Below are positions 43,301 to 50,491 of a stretch of DNA of 64,000 nucleotides, in pieces. Numbering within the stretch: position 1 is the stretch's first letter; each line of letters opens with the position of its first letter. This stretch comes from JTS-AC122 sp050246015. GTDB taxonomy: Bacteria; Planctomycetota; Phycisphaerae; Phycisphaerales; UBA1924. Location of the stretch: positions 62,001-126,000 of the forward strand of contig JBFWWU010000010.1 of the NCBI GenBank assembly GCA_050246015.1, given 5' to 3'. The position numbers were made by a program, and so were the translations under genes. The notes under the pieces are model-generated. The model was not told the DNA's origin and did no database searches. It was given only the letters and a program-made list of their open reading frames with translations.

Positions 43301-44128
43301 GATTCCCCGCCGACCCTGCGCGACACCCGCTAGGTCCGCGATCCCGTCCGCGCTGGCGTAAAACCCGATGTTGGTGACCAGGTTCCGGATTGTCGTATCG
43401 ACCTGCACCAGCGTCGTCGCGACCATCGTGCGGATCGCCTGCACCACCTGCTGAAACGTCGCGTGAAACGCCGGGCGCTCCCGCTGCAGCCGCTGCGCGC
43501 ACGCCGGGTGATCCAGCAAAGTCGCCCCCATCATCACGAGCCCCTCCACCCCCGACAGCGCCGCCGACATCCCCGCCGTGTCCGCGCTGTCCGTGATGAG
43601 CACGACGTTGCTCTCCGACAGCCACGCCGAGTGATCGATGCGCTCCAGCACGCTGCGAAGCAGTTCCACGTCCGGCTCAAACACCACGATCACGCCCGAG
43701 CGCTTCATCTTCTCCGACACCGCTCGCACCAGGTACCCCGCCCCGAACCCGCACATCGCCACCGCCGCCACCGATCGCACGTCGATCGATTCCGCGATCC
43801 GCCTCGCTTCCTGCATCGGACCGCGCCGGCTGCACAGCGCCCGCGCGGCGCCCGCCCGAAAAGTTGCACCCACGCCGCGGTTTTCCGCTGTTTCCCGCAC
43901 TTGCGGCGCTAGATTTCCTTCCGCGGTTGGCAGGAACTCCACGCCCACCCGGGCCGTAGCGAATTGCACCTGCTGAGCGGCCCTTGGGGAGGTCCGGGTG
44001 AGCGCGCGAAGGTTGCGCTCAAGTGCGGACGCTGTCCTCTCTTGCCCACGATCGTCACCGATCACGTGAGGAGGCGGCGTCTGATTGCAACTCCGCTGCG
44101 TCGAACTGGTTCTCTTTCGGTTGGCCAT
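40346..44128 (-). CDS. Maf (DUF115) glycosyltransferase fused to nucleotidyltransferase-like and degenerate radical SAM/SPASM-like domains
   Basis: About 1,260 residues. Residues 250-480 are the DUF115/MptE-like core of motility-associated factors: VVSAGPSLERNIDVL (278-291), IKPHFVTALDHSE (317-329), KFLDAVLGESLSKPMGRLSAGATVAHLAYYLARHLGCDPVVLMGQDLGFTDG. A helical linker (540-680) follows. Residues 747-960 look like an SpsF-type nucleotidyltransferase (RVWAVIPLNLS, TELVIQRTLSRL, GGSAALLAGPDWCFIDP). Residues 1030-1260 have the order of a radical SAM/SPASM protein (ITDGGFALADPAG..., LLGRLTERSLEECWADAMARRR) with no CxxxCxxC and no SPASM cysteines. Maf proteins attach nonulosonic acids to flagellin Ser/Thr, which fits neuA-neuB-neuC directly downstream. 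ATG 44128 is the likeliest start; the first 100 residues are weakly supported. Confidence 0.82.
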   Translation of the reverse strand: MANRKRTSSTQRSCNQTPPPHVIGDDRGQERTASALERNLRALTRTSPRAAQQVQFATARVGVEFLPTAEGNLAPQVRETAENRGVGATFRAGAARALCSRRGPMQEARRIAESIDVRSVAAVAMCGFGAGYLVRAVSEKMKRSGVIVVFEPDVELLRSVLERIDHSAWLSESNVVLITDSADTAGMSAALSGVEGLVMMGATLLDHPACAQRLQRERPAFHATFQQVVQAIRTMVATTLVQVDTTIRNLVTNIGFYASADGIADLAGVAQGRRGIVVSAGPSLERNIDVLARPGVRERCVIIAAQTVLKPLLRRGIKPHFVTALDHSEISARFYEGLTASDVEGVTLVMEPKASPAIPRAFPGTIRCVQDKFLDAVLGESLSKPMGRLSAGATVAHLAYYLARHLGCDPVVLMGQDLGFTDGQYYASGAAIHDVWAAELNEFCTLEMLEWTRIKRMGKNLRRAVGVDGESLYTDEQMSTYQVQFERDFASDAAKGLTTIDATEGGVRKAHTLVQTLEAALASGVESGPHGIEGRGGRTACAAPSEDVMERLRIVQEDLGRVGEICEKTRLALVEMLEHHQDQPRVNRLIGRVDDLRGQIERINPAYQLAHFHNQAGAFQRIRADRAIHLDAELSPMERQRRAIERDERNVKGLGESARRVGRILSDAAGEFEKAASSGLMGWASEDEADDSAGGAGEAGQAGPPGLDRSQCFSTLDMDDEAPRAGLPTAVVGVAGEIGGVTEPPRVWAVIPLNLSEGVTGLKYRPALESIGTELVIQRTLSRLACVRNAEGIVVLTNRPEEARRLTEGANRRLPFVVQRVEQFRTAIERDRIRGARAWARTCWRGGIGGATCYDEVFYARATLEGLRQVGGSAALLAGPDWCFIDPRLCEEVIDRHMADPAGRRLTFSLAPPGLGGCVVERSLVGTIAGASEDPRWAAPIGRLLSYIPTAPTMDPIGTGACVSVPARVRDCGMRFIADSEVVRTRLERMWQGLAGTFMEPTSQYVAEAVRIDAERAPDVLPEEVVAEHPGDGDARWLHWVIESLGAGGSGRALTIRCQSAADDPNLVEVVQHARERRVNVHVRLPGTSTQERMRSILVAGPEVVSVEFLPGDTRGETDAVREAAMESGTALVSGALRELAAGAQIDQSVPATWIVPRIARREGMLGVIESCFDEWSMKAGCAVIDQDAVASGRIRALALPASYRRRLARTQVWITDGGFALADPAGTDRSMLLGRLTERSLEECWADAMARRREQGWFA

Positions 44129-44195
44129 CCGTTCGACGCCTCTGGCACACCCCGGTGCCTCGTCCGCATCGGCCAACTCGGGAGGACTCGTGCAA

Positions 44196-44873
44196 ATGCC
44201 TCTCTTGGGCCCGGACCTTCCCCCACCCGCGCAACTTTCGCCCGTCACCGGCCTCGCCGCCGAGGTCGCCCGCCTCCCCTCCGGTTCCGGCCTTGATCGG
44301 TACGTGTTCGAGCAGCCCTGGCCACTCATGCTCGTCCTTGTTGTCGCCGGCACGGGCATCGCCATCGCCCTGCGCCGCCGGGGAAAACCCCGCCACGCCG
44401 GCGCCGCCCTCCTCCTCGCGCTCCTGCTCGCCGCCGCCAACTTCCTCGCCGCCTCTGTGGTGACGACCCCCGGCGAGCGCTGCATGCGGCTCACGCGCGC
44501 CGCGATCAGGCACGTCCTCGCTCCCGATGCCGCTGCTCTCTCACCCCTGCTCAGGGCCGATCTGGTCGTTCGCCCCTTCTCGCTCTCGAAAGACGCCGTG
44601 CTCAGCGCCGTCGCCACCCACATGGCCGGCGACTACGCCGTTCAGAGTTCCTCGATCCTCTCCCTCCGCGCCGTTCAGGACTCCGCCGACGCCGTTCGCA
44701 CCCAGGTGCATCTGCGAGCCACGCCCCGCAGCGCGCTCTACAACGTCCCCACCGGCTCATGGTGGATCCTCACCTGGCAACGAGACCCCGTCGGCGAGAG
44801 CCCATGGGTCGTCACCCAGATCGAATGCCAGCACATCGACGGCGTTTCCAACCCCGCCTCGGTCCGCCCCTGA
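44196..44873 (+). CDS. membrane-anchored protein of unknown function
   Basis: 225 residues. Two hydrophobic segments (WPLMLVLVVAGTGIAIAL, about 46-63; AGAALLLALLLAAANFLAASVV, about 72-93) flank a short Arg/Lys loop. A soluble domain of about 130 residues follows (LTRAAIRHVLAPDAAALSPLLRADL...GSWWILTWQRDPVGESPWVVTQIECQHID), which ends like an NTF2/SnoaL-type cystatin fold, an inference only. GGGAGG about 10 nt before the ATG at 44196 sets the start. It ends 28 nt before the amidase gene on the same strand. Confidence 0.6.
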   Translation: MPLLGPDLPPPAQLSPVTGLAAEVARLPSGSGLDRYVFEQPWPLMLVLVVAGTGIAIALRRRGKPRHAGAALLLALLLAAANFLAASVVTTPGERCMRLTRAAIRHVLAPDAAALSPLLRADLVVRPFSLSKDAVLSAVATHMAGDYAVQSSSILSLRAVQDSADAVRTQVHLRATPRSALYNVPTGSWWILTWQRDPVGESPWVVTQIECQHIDGVSNPASVRP

Positions 44874-44888
44874 TCCCTCGCGCCCCGG

Positions 44889-44894
44889 TACGAT
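44889..44894 (+). promoter_or_regulatory. -10 box TACGAT, leaderless-type, for the amidase
   Basis: TACGAT lies 7 nt before the ATG at 44902, with no Shine-Dalgarno between. Confidence 0.35.
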
Positions 44895-44901
44895 TGGCCC
44901 C

Positions 44902-45966
44902 ATGCTCCGCGCCGCGCTCCCGCTCCTGCTGGCTGTTGTATCGATTCTCTGTGCCGGATGCGCAGGCGCGCGACCGGGCCGGGTGCTGGCGCGCGCCGGC
45001 GACGAGATCGTCGTATGCGGACAACTCGTTCACACCGGCGCTCCCGTCGTGTTATGGATGGATCCGGGCGGATACGACGCGTACCGGGTCGAAAAACGGT
45101 TCGCCAAGTGGGAAAAATCGGTCTGGACCGAGGATAACAAGGGACCATTGACGCCGAACCGCTACGGCGTGCGATTTGGCGAGGCCGGGCGCGGGGCCGG
45201 GGGGGTTGGGGCGCGACTGGAAGAGGAAACATTCGAACACGTGCGGGGCGGCGGGTGGGACCTGGCGTCGCTGCAACGGGTAGTGGATCAGTTTGTCATC
45301 CACTATGACGTGTGTGGGACGAGCCGCGAGTGCTTCAGAGTGCTGCACGACGCGCGCGGATTGTCGGTTCATTTCATGCTCGACGTGGATGGCACGATCT
45401 ACCAGACACTTGACGTGAAGGAGCGCGCGTGGCATGCAACGACGTCAAACGATCGATCCATCGGGATCGAAATCGCCCAGATCGGCGCGTATCCGCCCCG
45501 TTCGGAGCCGCCAATCGATGGAACATCGTCGAATCCGAGCATTCTTGACAAGTGGTACTCACGCGACGCCGGCGCGCCCAAGGGGATGCGAACGCGCGTG
45601 ACGTTCCCCCCCTCGATCGGTGACGGCGGCGTCCGCACGCCGAACTTCGTCGCGCGTCCCGCCCGTGAGTCCTCCGTCACCGGGGAGATTCAAGGCAAGG
45701 CGCTCGAGCAATATGACTTCACACCTCAGCAGTACGAGTCGCTGATCAAGTTGACCGCGGCGCTGTGCACGGTGTTTCCGAACCTGCCGTGCGATTACCC
45801 GCGGGATGAGAAAGGGGAGTTGATCCGGGAGAAGTTGCCGGACGATCGGCTCGCGGGGTACCGGGGCCTGCTCGGGCACTATCACATCCAGTCGGGGAAG
45901 GTGGACCCCGGCCCGGCGTTCGACTGGGAGAAGGTGGTGCGCGGCGCGAAGCGGCTGATGCGGTAG
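44902..45966 (+). CDS. N-acetylmuramoyl-L-alanine amidase, lipoprotein
   Basis: 354 residues. LPLLLAVVSILCAGCAGA gives lipobox C-A-G-C, so outer-envelope anchoring is likely. The amidase_2 domain runs from about 120 to 330: VDQFVIHYDVCGTSRECFRVLHDARGLSVHFMLDVDGTIYQTLDVKERAWHA (first zinc His, substrate groove), NDRSIGIEIAQIG (acid), and LGHYHIQSGKVDPGPAFDW (second zinc His and D-P-G). It cleaves the MurNAc-L-Ala bond of peptidoglycan or muropeptides. A 70-residue insert between IGIE and the last motif (TSSNPSILDKWYSRDAG...) is longer than in AmiD. A frame upstream of 44902 was rejected. Confidence 0.88.
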   Translation: MLRAALPLLLAVVSILCAGCAGARPGRVLARAGDEIVVCGQLVHTGAPVVLWMDPGGYDAYRVEKRFAKWEKSVWTEDNKGPLTPNRYGVRFGEAGRGAGGVGARLEEETFEHVRGGGWDLASLQRVVDQFVIHYDVCGTSRECFRVLHDARGLSVHFMLDVDGTIYQTLDVKERAWHATTSNDRSIGIEIAQIGAYPPRSEPPIDGTSSNPSILDKWYSRDAGAPKGMRTRVTFPPSIGDGGVRTPNFVARPARESSVTGEIQGKALEQYDFTPQQYESLIKLTAALCTVFPNLPCDYPRDEKGELIREKLPDDRLAGYRGLLGHYHIQSGKVDPGPAFDWEKVVRGAKRLMR

Positions 45967-45997
45967 AGGCACCGCGCGGATGTGGAGTGGATCAGAC

Positions 45998-46027
45998 TTG
46001 GCGAGCGCTACTAGGCACGTCTATGCT
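45998..46027 (+). promoter_or_regulatory. promoter TTGGCG-18-TATGCT for the GAF/MsrC gene
   Basis: TTGGCG (45998-46003), 18 nt, TATGCT (46022-46027), then 6 nt to ATG 46034; no ribosome-binding site, so the mRNA would start at or next to the ATG. Confidence 0.45.
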
Positions 46028-46033
46028 GCGTGC

Positions 46034-46543
46034 ATGTCATCACGCACGATCGCGCGGCCGTATGAACGGATCCTCCGCAGCGTCCCGACCGACGGAAGCG
46101 TCGAGTCGCGGATGCAGTCGCTGGTTGATCTGCTCTGGGATTCGCTGAGTGCGACGGGGGTGTCGTGGATCGGGTTCTATGTGGTAGGCGAGAAGGCGGG
46201 GGAGATGGTGCTCGCCGCCCGGCGGGACAAGCCCGCGTGTTCCCCGATCGGGCTGCACGGCGCGTGCGGACAGGCGCTGCTGGCCAGGCGGGCGCTGGTG
46301 GTGCGGGACGTCGCGAACCTCGGGGCCGGGTACATCGCCTGCGATCCGCGCGACCGATCGGAGGTGGTGGTGCCGGTCCTGCGGCGTGAGGGCGGCTCGG
46401 GCGAACTGCGAGCCTGGGGGGTGCTGGACGCGGATAGTTACGACACCGATTCGTTCGGGGTGGAGGACGCCCGGCGGTTTCACGAGGTCCTGGTGAAGTC
46501 GGGGCTGAGCGAGGCGCCCGGGATCGAGGTCGATGTCGTGTAA
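46034..46543 (+). CDS. msrC: free methionine-(R)-sulfoxide reductase (GAF domain)
   Basis: 169 residues, one GAF domain. WIGFYVVGEKAGEMVLAA is the strand pair at the domain start. The three reductase cysteines known in the fRMsr family appear conserved: PAC, GACGQ and YIACD, in ACSPIGLHGACGQALLARRALVVRDVANLGAGYIACDPRDRSEVVVPVL. It reduces free Met-(R)-O with thioredoxin electrons in the cytoplasm. The usual DV-x-x-F-PGH-IACD is here DVANLGAGYIACD, a mild change. The start ATG follows TATGCT by 6 nt. It stands alone between the amidase and a secreted-protein gene. Confidence 0.85.
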   Translation: MSSRTIARPYERILRSVPTDGSVESRMQSLVDLLWDSLSATGVSWIGFYVVGEKAGEMVLAARRDKPACSPIGLHGACGQALLARRALVVRDVANLGAGYIACDPRDRSEVVVPVLRREGGSGELRAWGVLDADSYDTDSFGVEDARRFHEVLVKSGLSEAPGIEVDVV

Positions 46544-46902
46544 GAGATGGCGCGCCGACTCAATGACGGATTGAAGCGTCCATGCGGCAGAGTGAAGTCG
46601 TCAAGCGTTCGCTGATTGTTCGTAAGCGAGCAAACTGGCCCGCACGGTGCGCACTCGCGAACGCCTGCAACAGAGAGTCCGAGGCTCCACTCCGTTTCGG
46701 ATTCTCCGAACGAAATTATATTTGCCAGAATGACTCGGAATCGCCTTGACAGTCGGGAGGTTTTCATAGATGCTGGCCCGGAAGTCGCGGCACCAAAGTC
46801 GGGCCTCAAAGGCAGTCCGACTTCAGAGGCACGTTTGGAGTTCCGGGCCACATCAACGGAGGGAAGGGCGAGCGTAAGTCTCAATCATTAAGGAGATCGG
46901 CT
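46544..46902. other. 359-nt intergenic region before the secreted PPC-type protein
   Basis: AT-richer than the surroundings. It holds a short perfect repeat TTCGGA-TTC-TCCGAA (46696-46710) next to AAATTATATT, and TTGACA at 46746-46751 with a weak TAGATG 15 nt on. Either could be the promoter of the gene at 46903. AAGGAGATC precedes that start. No gene seen. Confidence 0.4.
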
Positions 46903-48273
46903 ATGTCCTGCGTGAATGTCCTGCGTGCTTGCCGGCGTGCTGTGCTCGTGGCCGTTGGTGCTGCCTTTACCTTGGCCGGTCCAGTCATCGCGCAGCAGCA
47001 GTACGAACAAGAGGTGCCATGCACCGAGGTCGAGCCTCTCAGGCTCCAGTACGGAGACCACACCACTGGGTGCGCGATCAGCCCGCCGGCCGACGCGGAC
47101 GTGTTCACGTTCGTGGGGGGGGCTGGCGATCTGGTGTGGATCAGTGTCACAACGACATCACCCGGAATGGACCCGATCATCACGCTGCTTGATCCGAGCG
47201 GCGCGACCGTCGCGACCGGATCCTGCGACGCCGGTTGCTGCGCGGGCTGCGTCTTCATCACCCAGCCCGCCGCGGCGCTGACAAGGGCCGGGGTGTACAC
47301 GATCCGCCTGCTGGACCAGGGTGTTGACGAGTCGGGTTCGTACATTCTCCAGTTGGAGCGGCTGCCGTCGCCTCGCGCCGTGACGCTTGGGTTCGCCACA
47401 CCTGTGACAAGCGACCTGACGCCGCTGACCGACGTGGACTGGTTCTCGTTCGATGCTCGGGCCAATGCCCACGTCCAGATTGTGGTGAGAGGTTTGACCG
47501 GCGGGCTTGATCCGGAACTGATCCTCTACGGCCCCAGCGGCCAGCAACTCACAAGCATGTTCTGCGATGCTGGCTGTTGCAGCACGTGCAACGTCGTTCT
47601 TGACACGACGCTGACGACGGCCGGCGTCTACTTCGTCGCGCTGCATGACCTGCGCGCCGACGAGGCCGGCTCGTACGAGATCACGCTCAACTGTGTCTTT
47701 GGCGATTGCAGTTACGTCCCGCCGAATGACGATTGCGCGTCGCCGCTTCCGATCTCGGCGGGACGACGGCTCTTCAGCACCCGCGGCGCATCGACAGACG
47801 GGCCGCTGGTGGGCACCTGCGGCAACGGCGAGGTCGGCTCCGACGTGTGGTACCGGTTCCAGGCCACATGCAGCGGCGGCCTTGTCGTCAGCACACTCGG
47901 CGACGCCAACTTCAACACGATGGTGGCGATCTACAGCGGCGACGGGTGCGAGCAGAACACCGGCCCGTTGCTCGCGTGCAGCGATGACTTCGGCGGGTGC
48001 AACGGCACAACCTCCAGGGCCGTGGCCTACGTCACCGCCGGACAGGTCTGCCTCATCCGCATCGGCGGTCGAGACGGCGAGCAGGGTTCCGGGATGCTCA
48101 CCGTCGACAATCACGCACTCAGTGATTGGAACAAGGACTGCTTCATCAACAGCCAGGACTACTTCGACTTCCTCTCCGATTTCCTGGGTGGCTGGGCCGA
48201 CTTCAACCATACATGCACCAACGATTCGCAGGATTTCTTCGACTTCATCGCCGCGTTCTTCTCCGGCCAGTAG
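46903..48273 (+). CDS. secreted protein with pre-peptidase-like domains and dockerin-like C-terminus
   Basis: 456 residues. MSCVNVLRACRRAVLVAVGAAFTLAGPVIAQQ is a signal peptide. Three beta-rich repeats follow: two of PPC type with CDAGCCxxC pairs (about 35-155 and 155-265; DADVFTFVGG..., DVDWFSFDARANA...) and a third (270-400; GSDVWYRFQATCSGGLVVSTLG). The last 50 residues contain two acidic turns, SDWNKDCFINSQDYFDFLSDF and ADFNHTCTNDSQDFFDFIAAF. Each resembles a dockerin/EF-type loop as seen at the C-termini of many Phycisphaerae secreted proteins. Probably extracellular, with the tail serving surface attachment; binding partner unknown. Strong AAGGAG ribosome-binding site. Confidence 0.8.
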   Translation: MSCVNVLRACRRAVLVAVGAAFTLAGPVIAQQQYEQEVPCTEVEPLRLQYGDHTTGCAISPPADADVFTFVGGAGDLVWISVTTTSPGMDPIITLLDPSGATVATGSCDAGCCAGCVFITQPAAALTRAGVYTIRLLDQGVDESGSYILQLERLPSPRAVTLGFATPVTSDLTPLTDVDWFSFDARANAHVQIVVRGLTGGLDPELILYGPSGQQLTSMFCDAGCCSTCNVVLDTTLTTAGVYFVALHDLRADEAGSYEITLNCVFGDCSYVPPNDDCASPLPISAGRRLFSTRGASTDGPLVGTCGNGEVGSDVWYRFQATCSGGLVVSTLGDANFNTMVAIYSGDGCEQNTGPLLACSDDFGGCNGTTSRAVAYVTAGQVCLIRIGGRDGEQGSGMLTVDNHALSDWNKDCFINSQDYFDFLSDFLGGWADFNHTCTNDSQDFFDFIAAFFSGQ

Positions 48274-48324
48274 CCGGCGGGTGGCCTTGAATTCACAATT
48301 GGCCGGTGGCATGGGATGAGCGTG

Positions 48325-48411
48325 GCAGGTGGCCCGACGCTGACGTGCCACGACCTTCACTCCGCCCCCAAGACTCCGTGATGGTCGTGGCACAACGTTG
48401 GCGCCACCTGC
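48325..48411. repeat. nested inverted repeats in a convergent intergenic gap
   Basis: Outer arms GCAGGTGGC (48325-48333) and GCCACCTGC (48403-48411); inner arms GTGCCACGACC (48345-48355) and GGTCGTGGCAC (48383-48393). Both are perfect, giving a two-tier cruciform or hairpin between the PPC protein and the TlpA-like gene. It may act as a bidirectional terminator. Confidence 0.7.
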
Positions 48412-48435
48412 GGGAAGAGGCTTGAAGAGGCGGTC

Positions 48436-48498
48436 GGGACGCCCGTTCCACTAGAGGCGTGCGGGACGCCCGTTCCACTGGGACGCCCGCTCCACTGG
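48436..48498. repeat. three tandem copies of the GGGACGCCCG(T/C)TCCACT repeat
   Basis: Units at 48436-48452, 48463-48479 and 48480-48496, the last followed by GG. Each matches one arm of the palindromic element at 5648-5715 (with T or C for the variable base). They lie directly after the nested inverted repeat, before the stop of the TlpA-like gene. Confidence 0.8.
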
Positions 48499-48509
48499 AA
48501 GAGCCGGGG

Positions 48510-49874
48510 CTACTTCGCTTTTTTCTGTTTGAGGGCCTTATCGACTTCGCTTGCGAGCCTGCCGCTGCGGAGGGTGTTTCCCTTGGCGATGATCTTGCCG
48601 GAGTCGCCGTCGATGAGGAACATGGCGGGGATGGAGTGCACGTCGTAGACCTTGGCGAGTTTGGCGTTCCAGTAGCCGCCGTCGTAGATCTGCTGCCAAG
48701 GCATCTTGTTGTCTTTGACGAAGGCGCGGAGGTTATCGGCGCGGTTGGCCTGGTCGAGCGAGACGCTGACGATTTCGAGTCCCTGCTCGTGGAACGTGTT
48801 GTACGCCTCGACCACGTGGGGGATCTCGTCGCGGCAGGGCCTGCACCATGTGGCCCAGAAGTCCAGGACGACGACCTTGCCGGCGAAGTCGCCGGGGAAC
48901 TTCACGGTCTTGCCGTCCAGGTCGGACTCGGAGAACTCGGGGGCGACCTTGCCGACGGAGAGATCGGGGGGGCCGTTCGGGGCGGGAGTCTTCTCGGGTT
49001 CGGGTTGGGGCTTCCCGGGGGGTGTTGGCGCCGGCTTGGTCTCGGGGGCGGGCTTGATCGAGGGTTTCTCGTCGGGCGTGACGTCGATCTTGGTGCGGGT
49101 CATGACGAAGGAGATCCGGTCTCCCTCGGCGGTAATGTCCCGAACCTGCCAGTGTTCGTCGCCGATGACGATGGGCTTGCGGGGGTCGAAGGCTTCGCGG
49201 CGTCGGTCGAAGCGCTTGTTGCCATCGACGTCGATGAAGAGGGTGGTCCAGATGGACGCCGGGGACTGGCTGCCGCGGAAGTCGCCGGTGGTGCGGTCGT
49301 CGGAGAAGAAGGCCTGGTAGGAGTACTTGCCGAGGGTGACGGTGCCGGAGACGCTGAAATCGCGGTAATAGAAGAGTTGCCGTTTGGCGTCAGGGCGAGA
49401 CGGGTCGGCGGGGTCCATGCGGTAGAAGTTGATGCCGGCGTTGCGGGGGCCGGAGTCGTACTTGATGGAAACGGAGGCGGAGCCGCGCTGACGGTGAAGG
49501 GTGAGGGCGTCGCCCGGACCCGAATAACGATCTTGCTTCCAGGTGAGTGGGGGGTCGTTGGTGAGGTCGCCGTCGGCGTTTGAATCGACGAAGAGGCGTG
49601 CGCTGGACGTACTCGCGTCGGCGAGCAGGACGGTGTAGCGGCCCTGGTTTTCGCGTGGACCAAGCCGGATGGTGCCGTAGAGGACGTCCTTGGCGTCGGG
49701 AGGGGTCTTGGTGACGTTGGTGGGTTGATCGGGGGAGAGGAGGCAGGTCTGAGCGCTGTAGAAGCCAAGGCGATCGAGCGCGCCGGTGGGGGAGTATCGC
49801 AGGTCGGTGGCTTGGCCCCATGCAGCGGCGGAGCCGGCGAGCGAGAACAGGATGGTGCAGAGGGAGCGGGGCAT
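48510..49874 (-). CDS. secreted TlpA/ResA-type thioredoxin protein with EF-loop-like segments
   Basis: 454 residues. MPRSLCTILFSLAGSAAAWGQA is a signal peptide. Residues 25-250 are a beta-rich domain with calcium-loop-like stretches (DSNADGDLTND, DVDGNKRFDRR). A Pro/Lys-rich linker (about 265-305) precedes a thioredoxin domain with WCRPC at 343-347 and cis-Pro near SIPAMF. Likely a periplasmic disulfide reductase or isomerase. The ATG at 49874 has AGGA 8 nt upstream; the frame extends 74 codons more but that part has no signal-like N-terminus. Convergent with the PPC gene. Unrelated in its N-terminal half to the WCGPC protein at 2253-3620. Confidence 0.82.
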   Translation of the reverse strand: MPRSLCTILFSLAGSAAAWGQATDLRYSPTGALDRLGFYSAQTCLLSPDQPTNVTKTPPDAKDVLYGTIRLGPRENQGRYTVLLADASTSSARLFVDSNADGDLTNDPPLTWKQDRYSGPGDALTLHRQRGSASVSIKYDSGPRNAGINFYRMDPADPSRPDAKRQLFYYRDFSVSGTVTLGKYSYQAFFSDDRTTGDFRGSQSPASIWTTLFIDVDGNKRFDRRREAFDPRKPIVIGDEHWQVRDITAEGDRISFVMTRTKIDVTPDEKPSIKPAPETKPAPTPPGKPQPEPEKTPAPNGPPDLSVGKVAPEFSESDLDGKTVKFPGDFAGKVVVLDFWATWCRPCRDEIPHVVEAYNTFHEQGLEIVSVSLDQANRADNLRAFVKDNKMPWQQIYDGGYWNAKLAKVYDVHSIPAMFLIDGDSGKIIAKGNTLRSGRLASEVDKALKQKKAK

Positions 49875-50491
49875 TTGTTTGGATCCTGTAAAAGTGCTGA
49901 GGAAAGGTGAAGTGCGGGGATGAGAAAAAGGTACACCAGAAATGAAATGCCCCCAGAATGGAAGTATCGGAAAGCGATCAACTGGGCACGAGCGGAGCGA
50001 CTGGGGAAGGTGCGGGTGAAACCAGTTTCGATTGGGGATCGTATGGGGAGGTGCCCCACGCCGTTTCGACAGAGGCTGATGAAAGTTGAAGGACACGAAT
50101 CACTCCCGTCGGCCGCGCTGCGGGGAAATAACTCACACAAGCATCGTGGCTAGGCGGACTTGCGATGTGCCCGCGAGTCGGCTAATCTGTGCCCCGCGCT
50201 GGGGTGATCCGGGCGGGTGGGGGACCGGGCGAAAAGGGCAAGAAGGCGCAACCGGTTGTGTGCAGGAAGGACGGAGCGATTTCGTATAGGGGCTGGGAGC
50301 GGATGGGCGAGGGCGGGGGCGCGCGGGGGTGAGGGACCGGGGCGGGGCAGAAGTCGGAGCATCCCGATCGCGCGGCAGGCGCGATCGGGCGATGGTTGTT
50401 GATTGCGAAAGACGTGGAACGTTGACGCTAGACTACTCATCCGCGGCAGCCCACACTGCGGCGGTGATAGAGAAACAAGGCAGGAGTACAC
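49875..50491. other. 617-nt divergent intergenic region upstream of the giant gene
   Basis: A perfect 11-bp hairpin CCCGATCGCGC-GGCAG-GCGCGATCGGG (50363-50389) stands about 100 nt before the giant gene and is not followed by Ts, so it may be a leader or operator element. Small open frames (for example 49920-50153) lack ribosome-binding sites and family resemblance. TTGACG near 50420 has no matching -10. Confidence 0.45.

Noticed and set aside
49920..50153. 77-codon forward frame upstream of the giant gene
   Set aside because: Lacks a ribosome-binding site and conserved features; composition resembles intergenic DNA.
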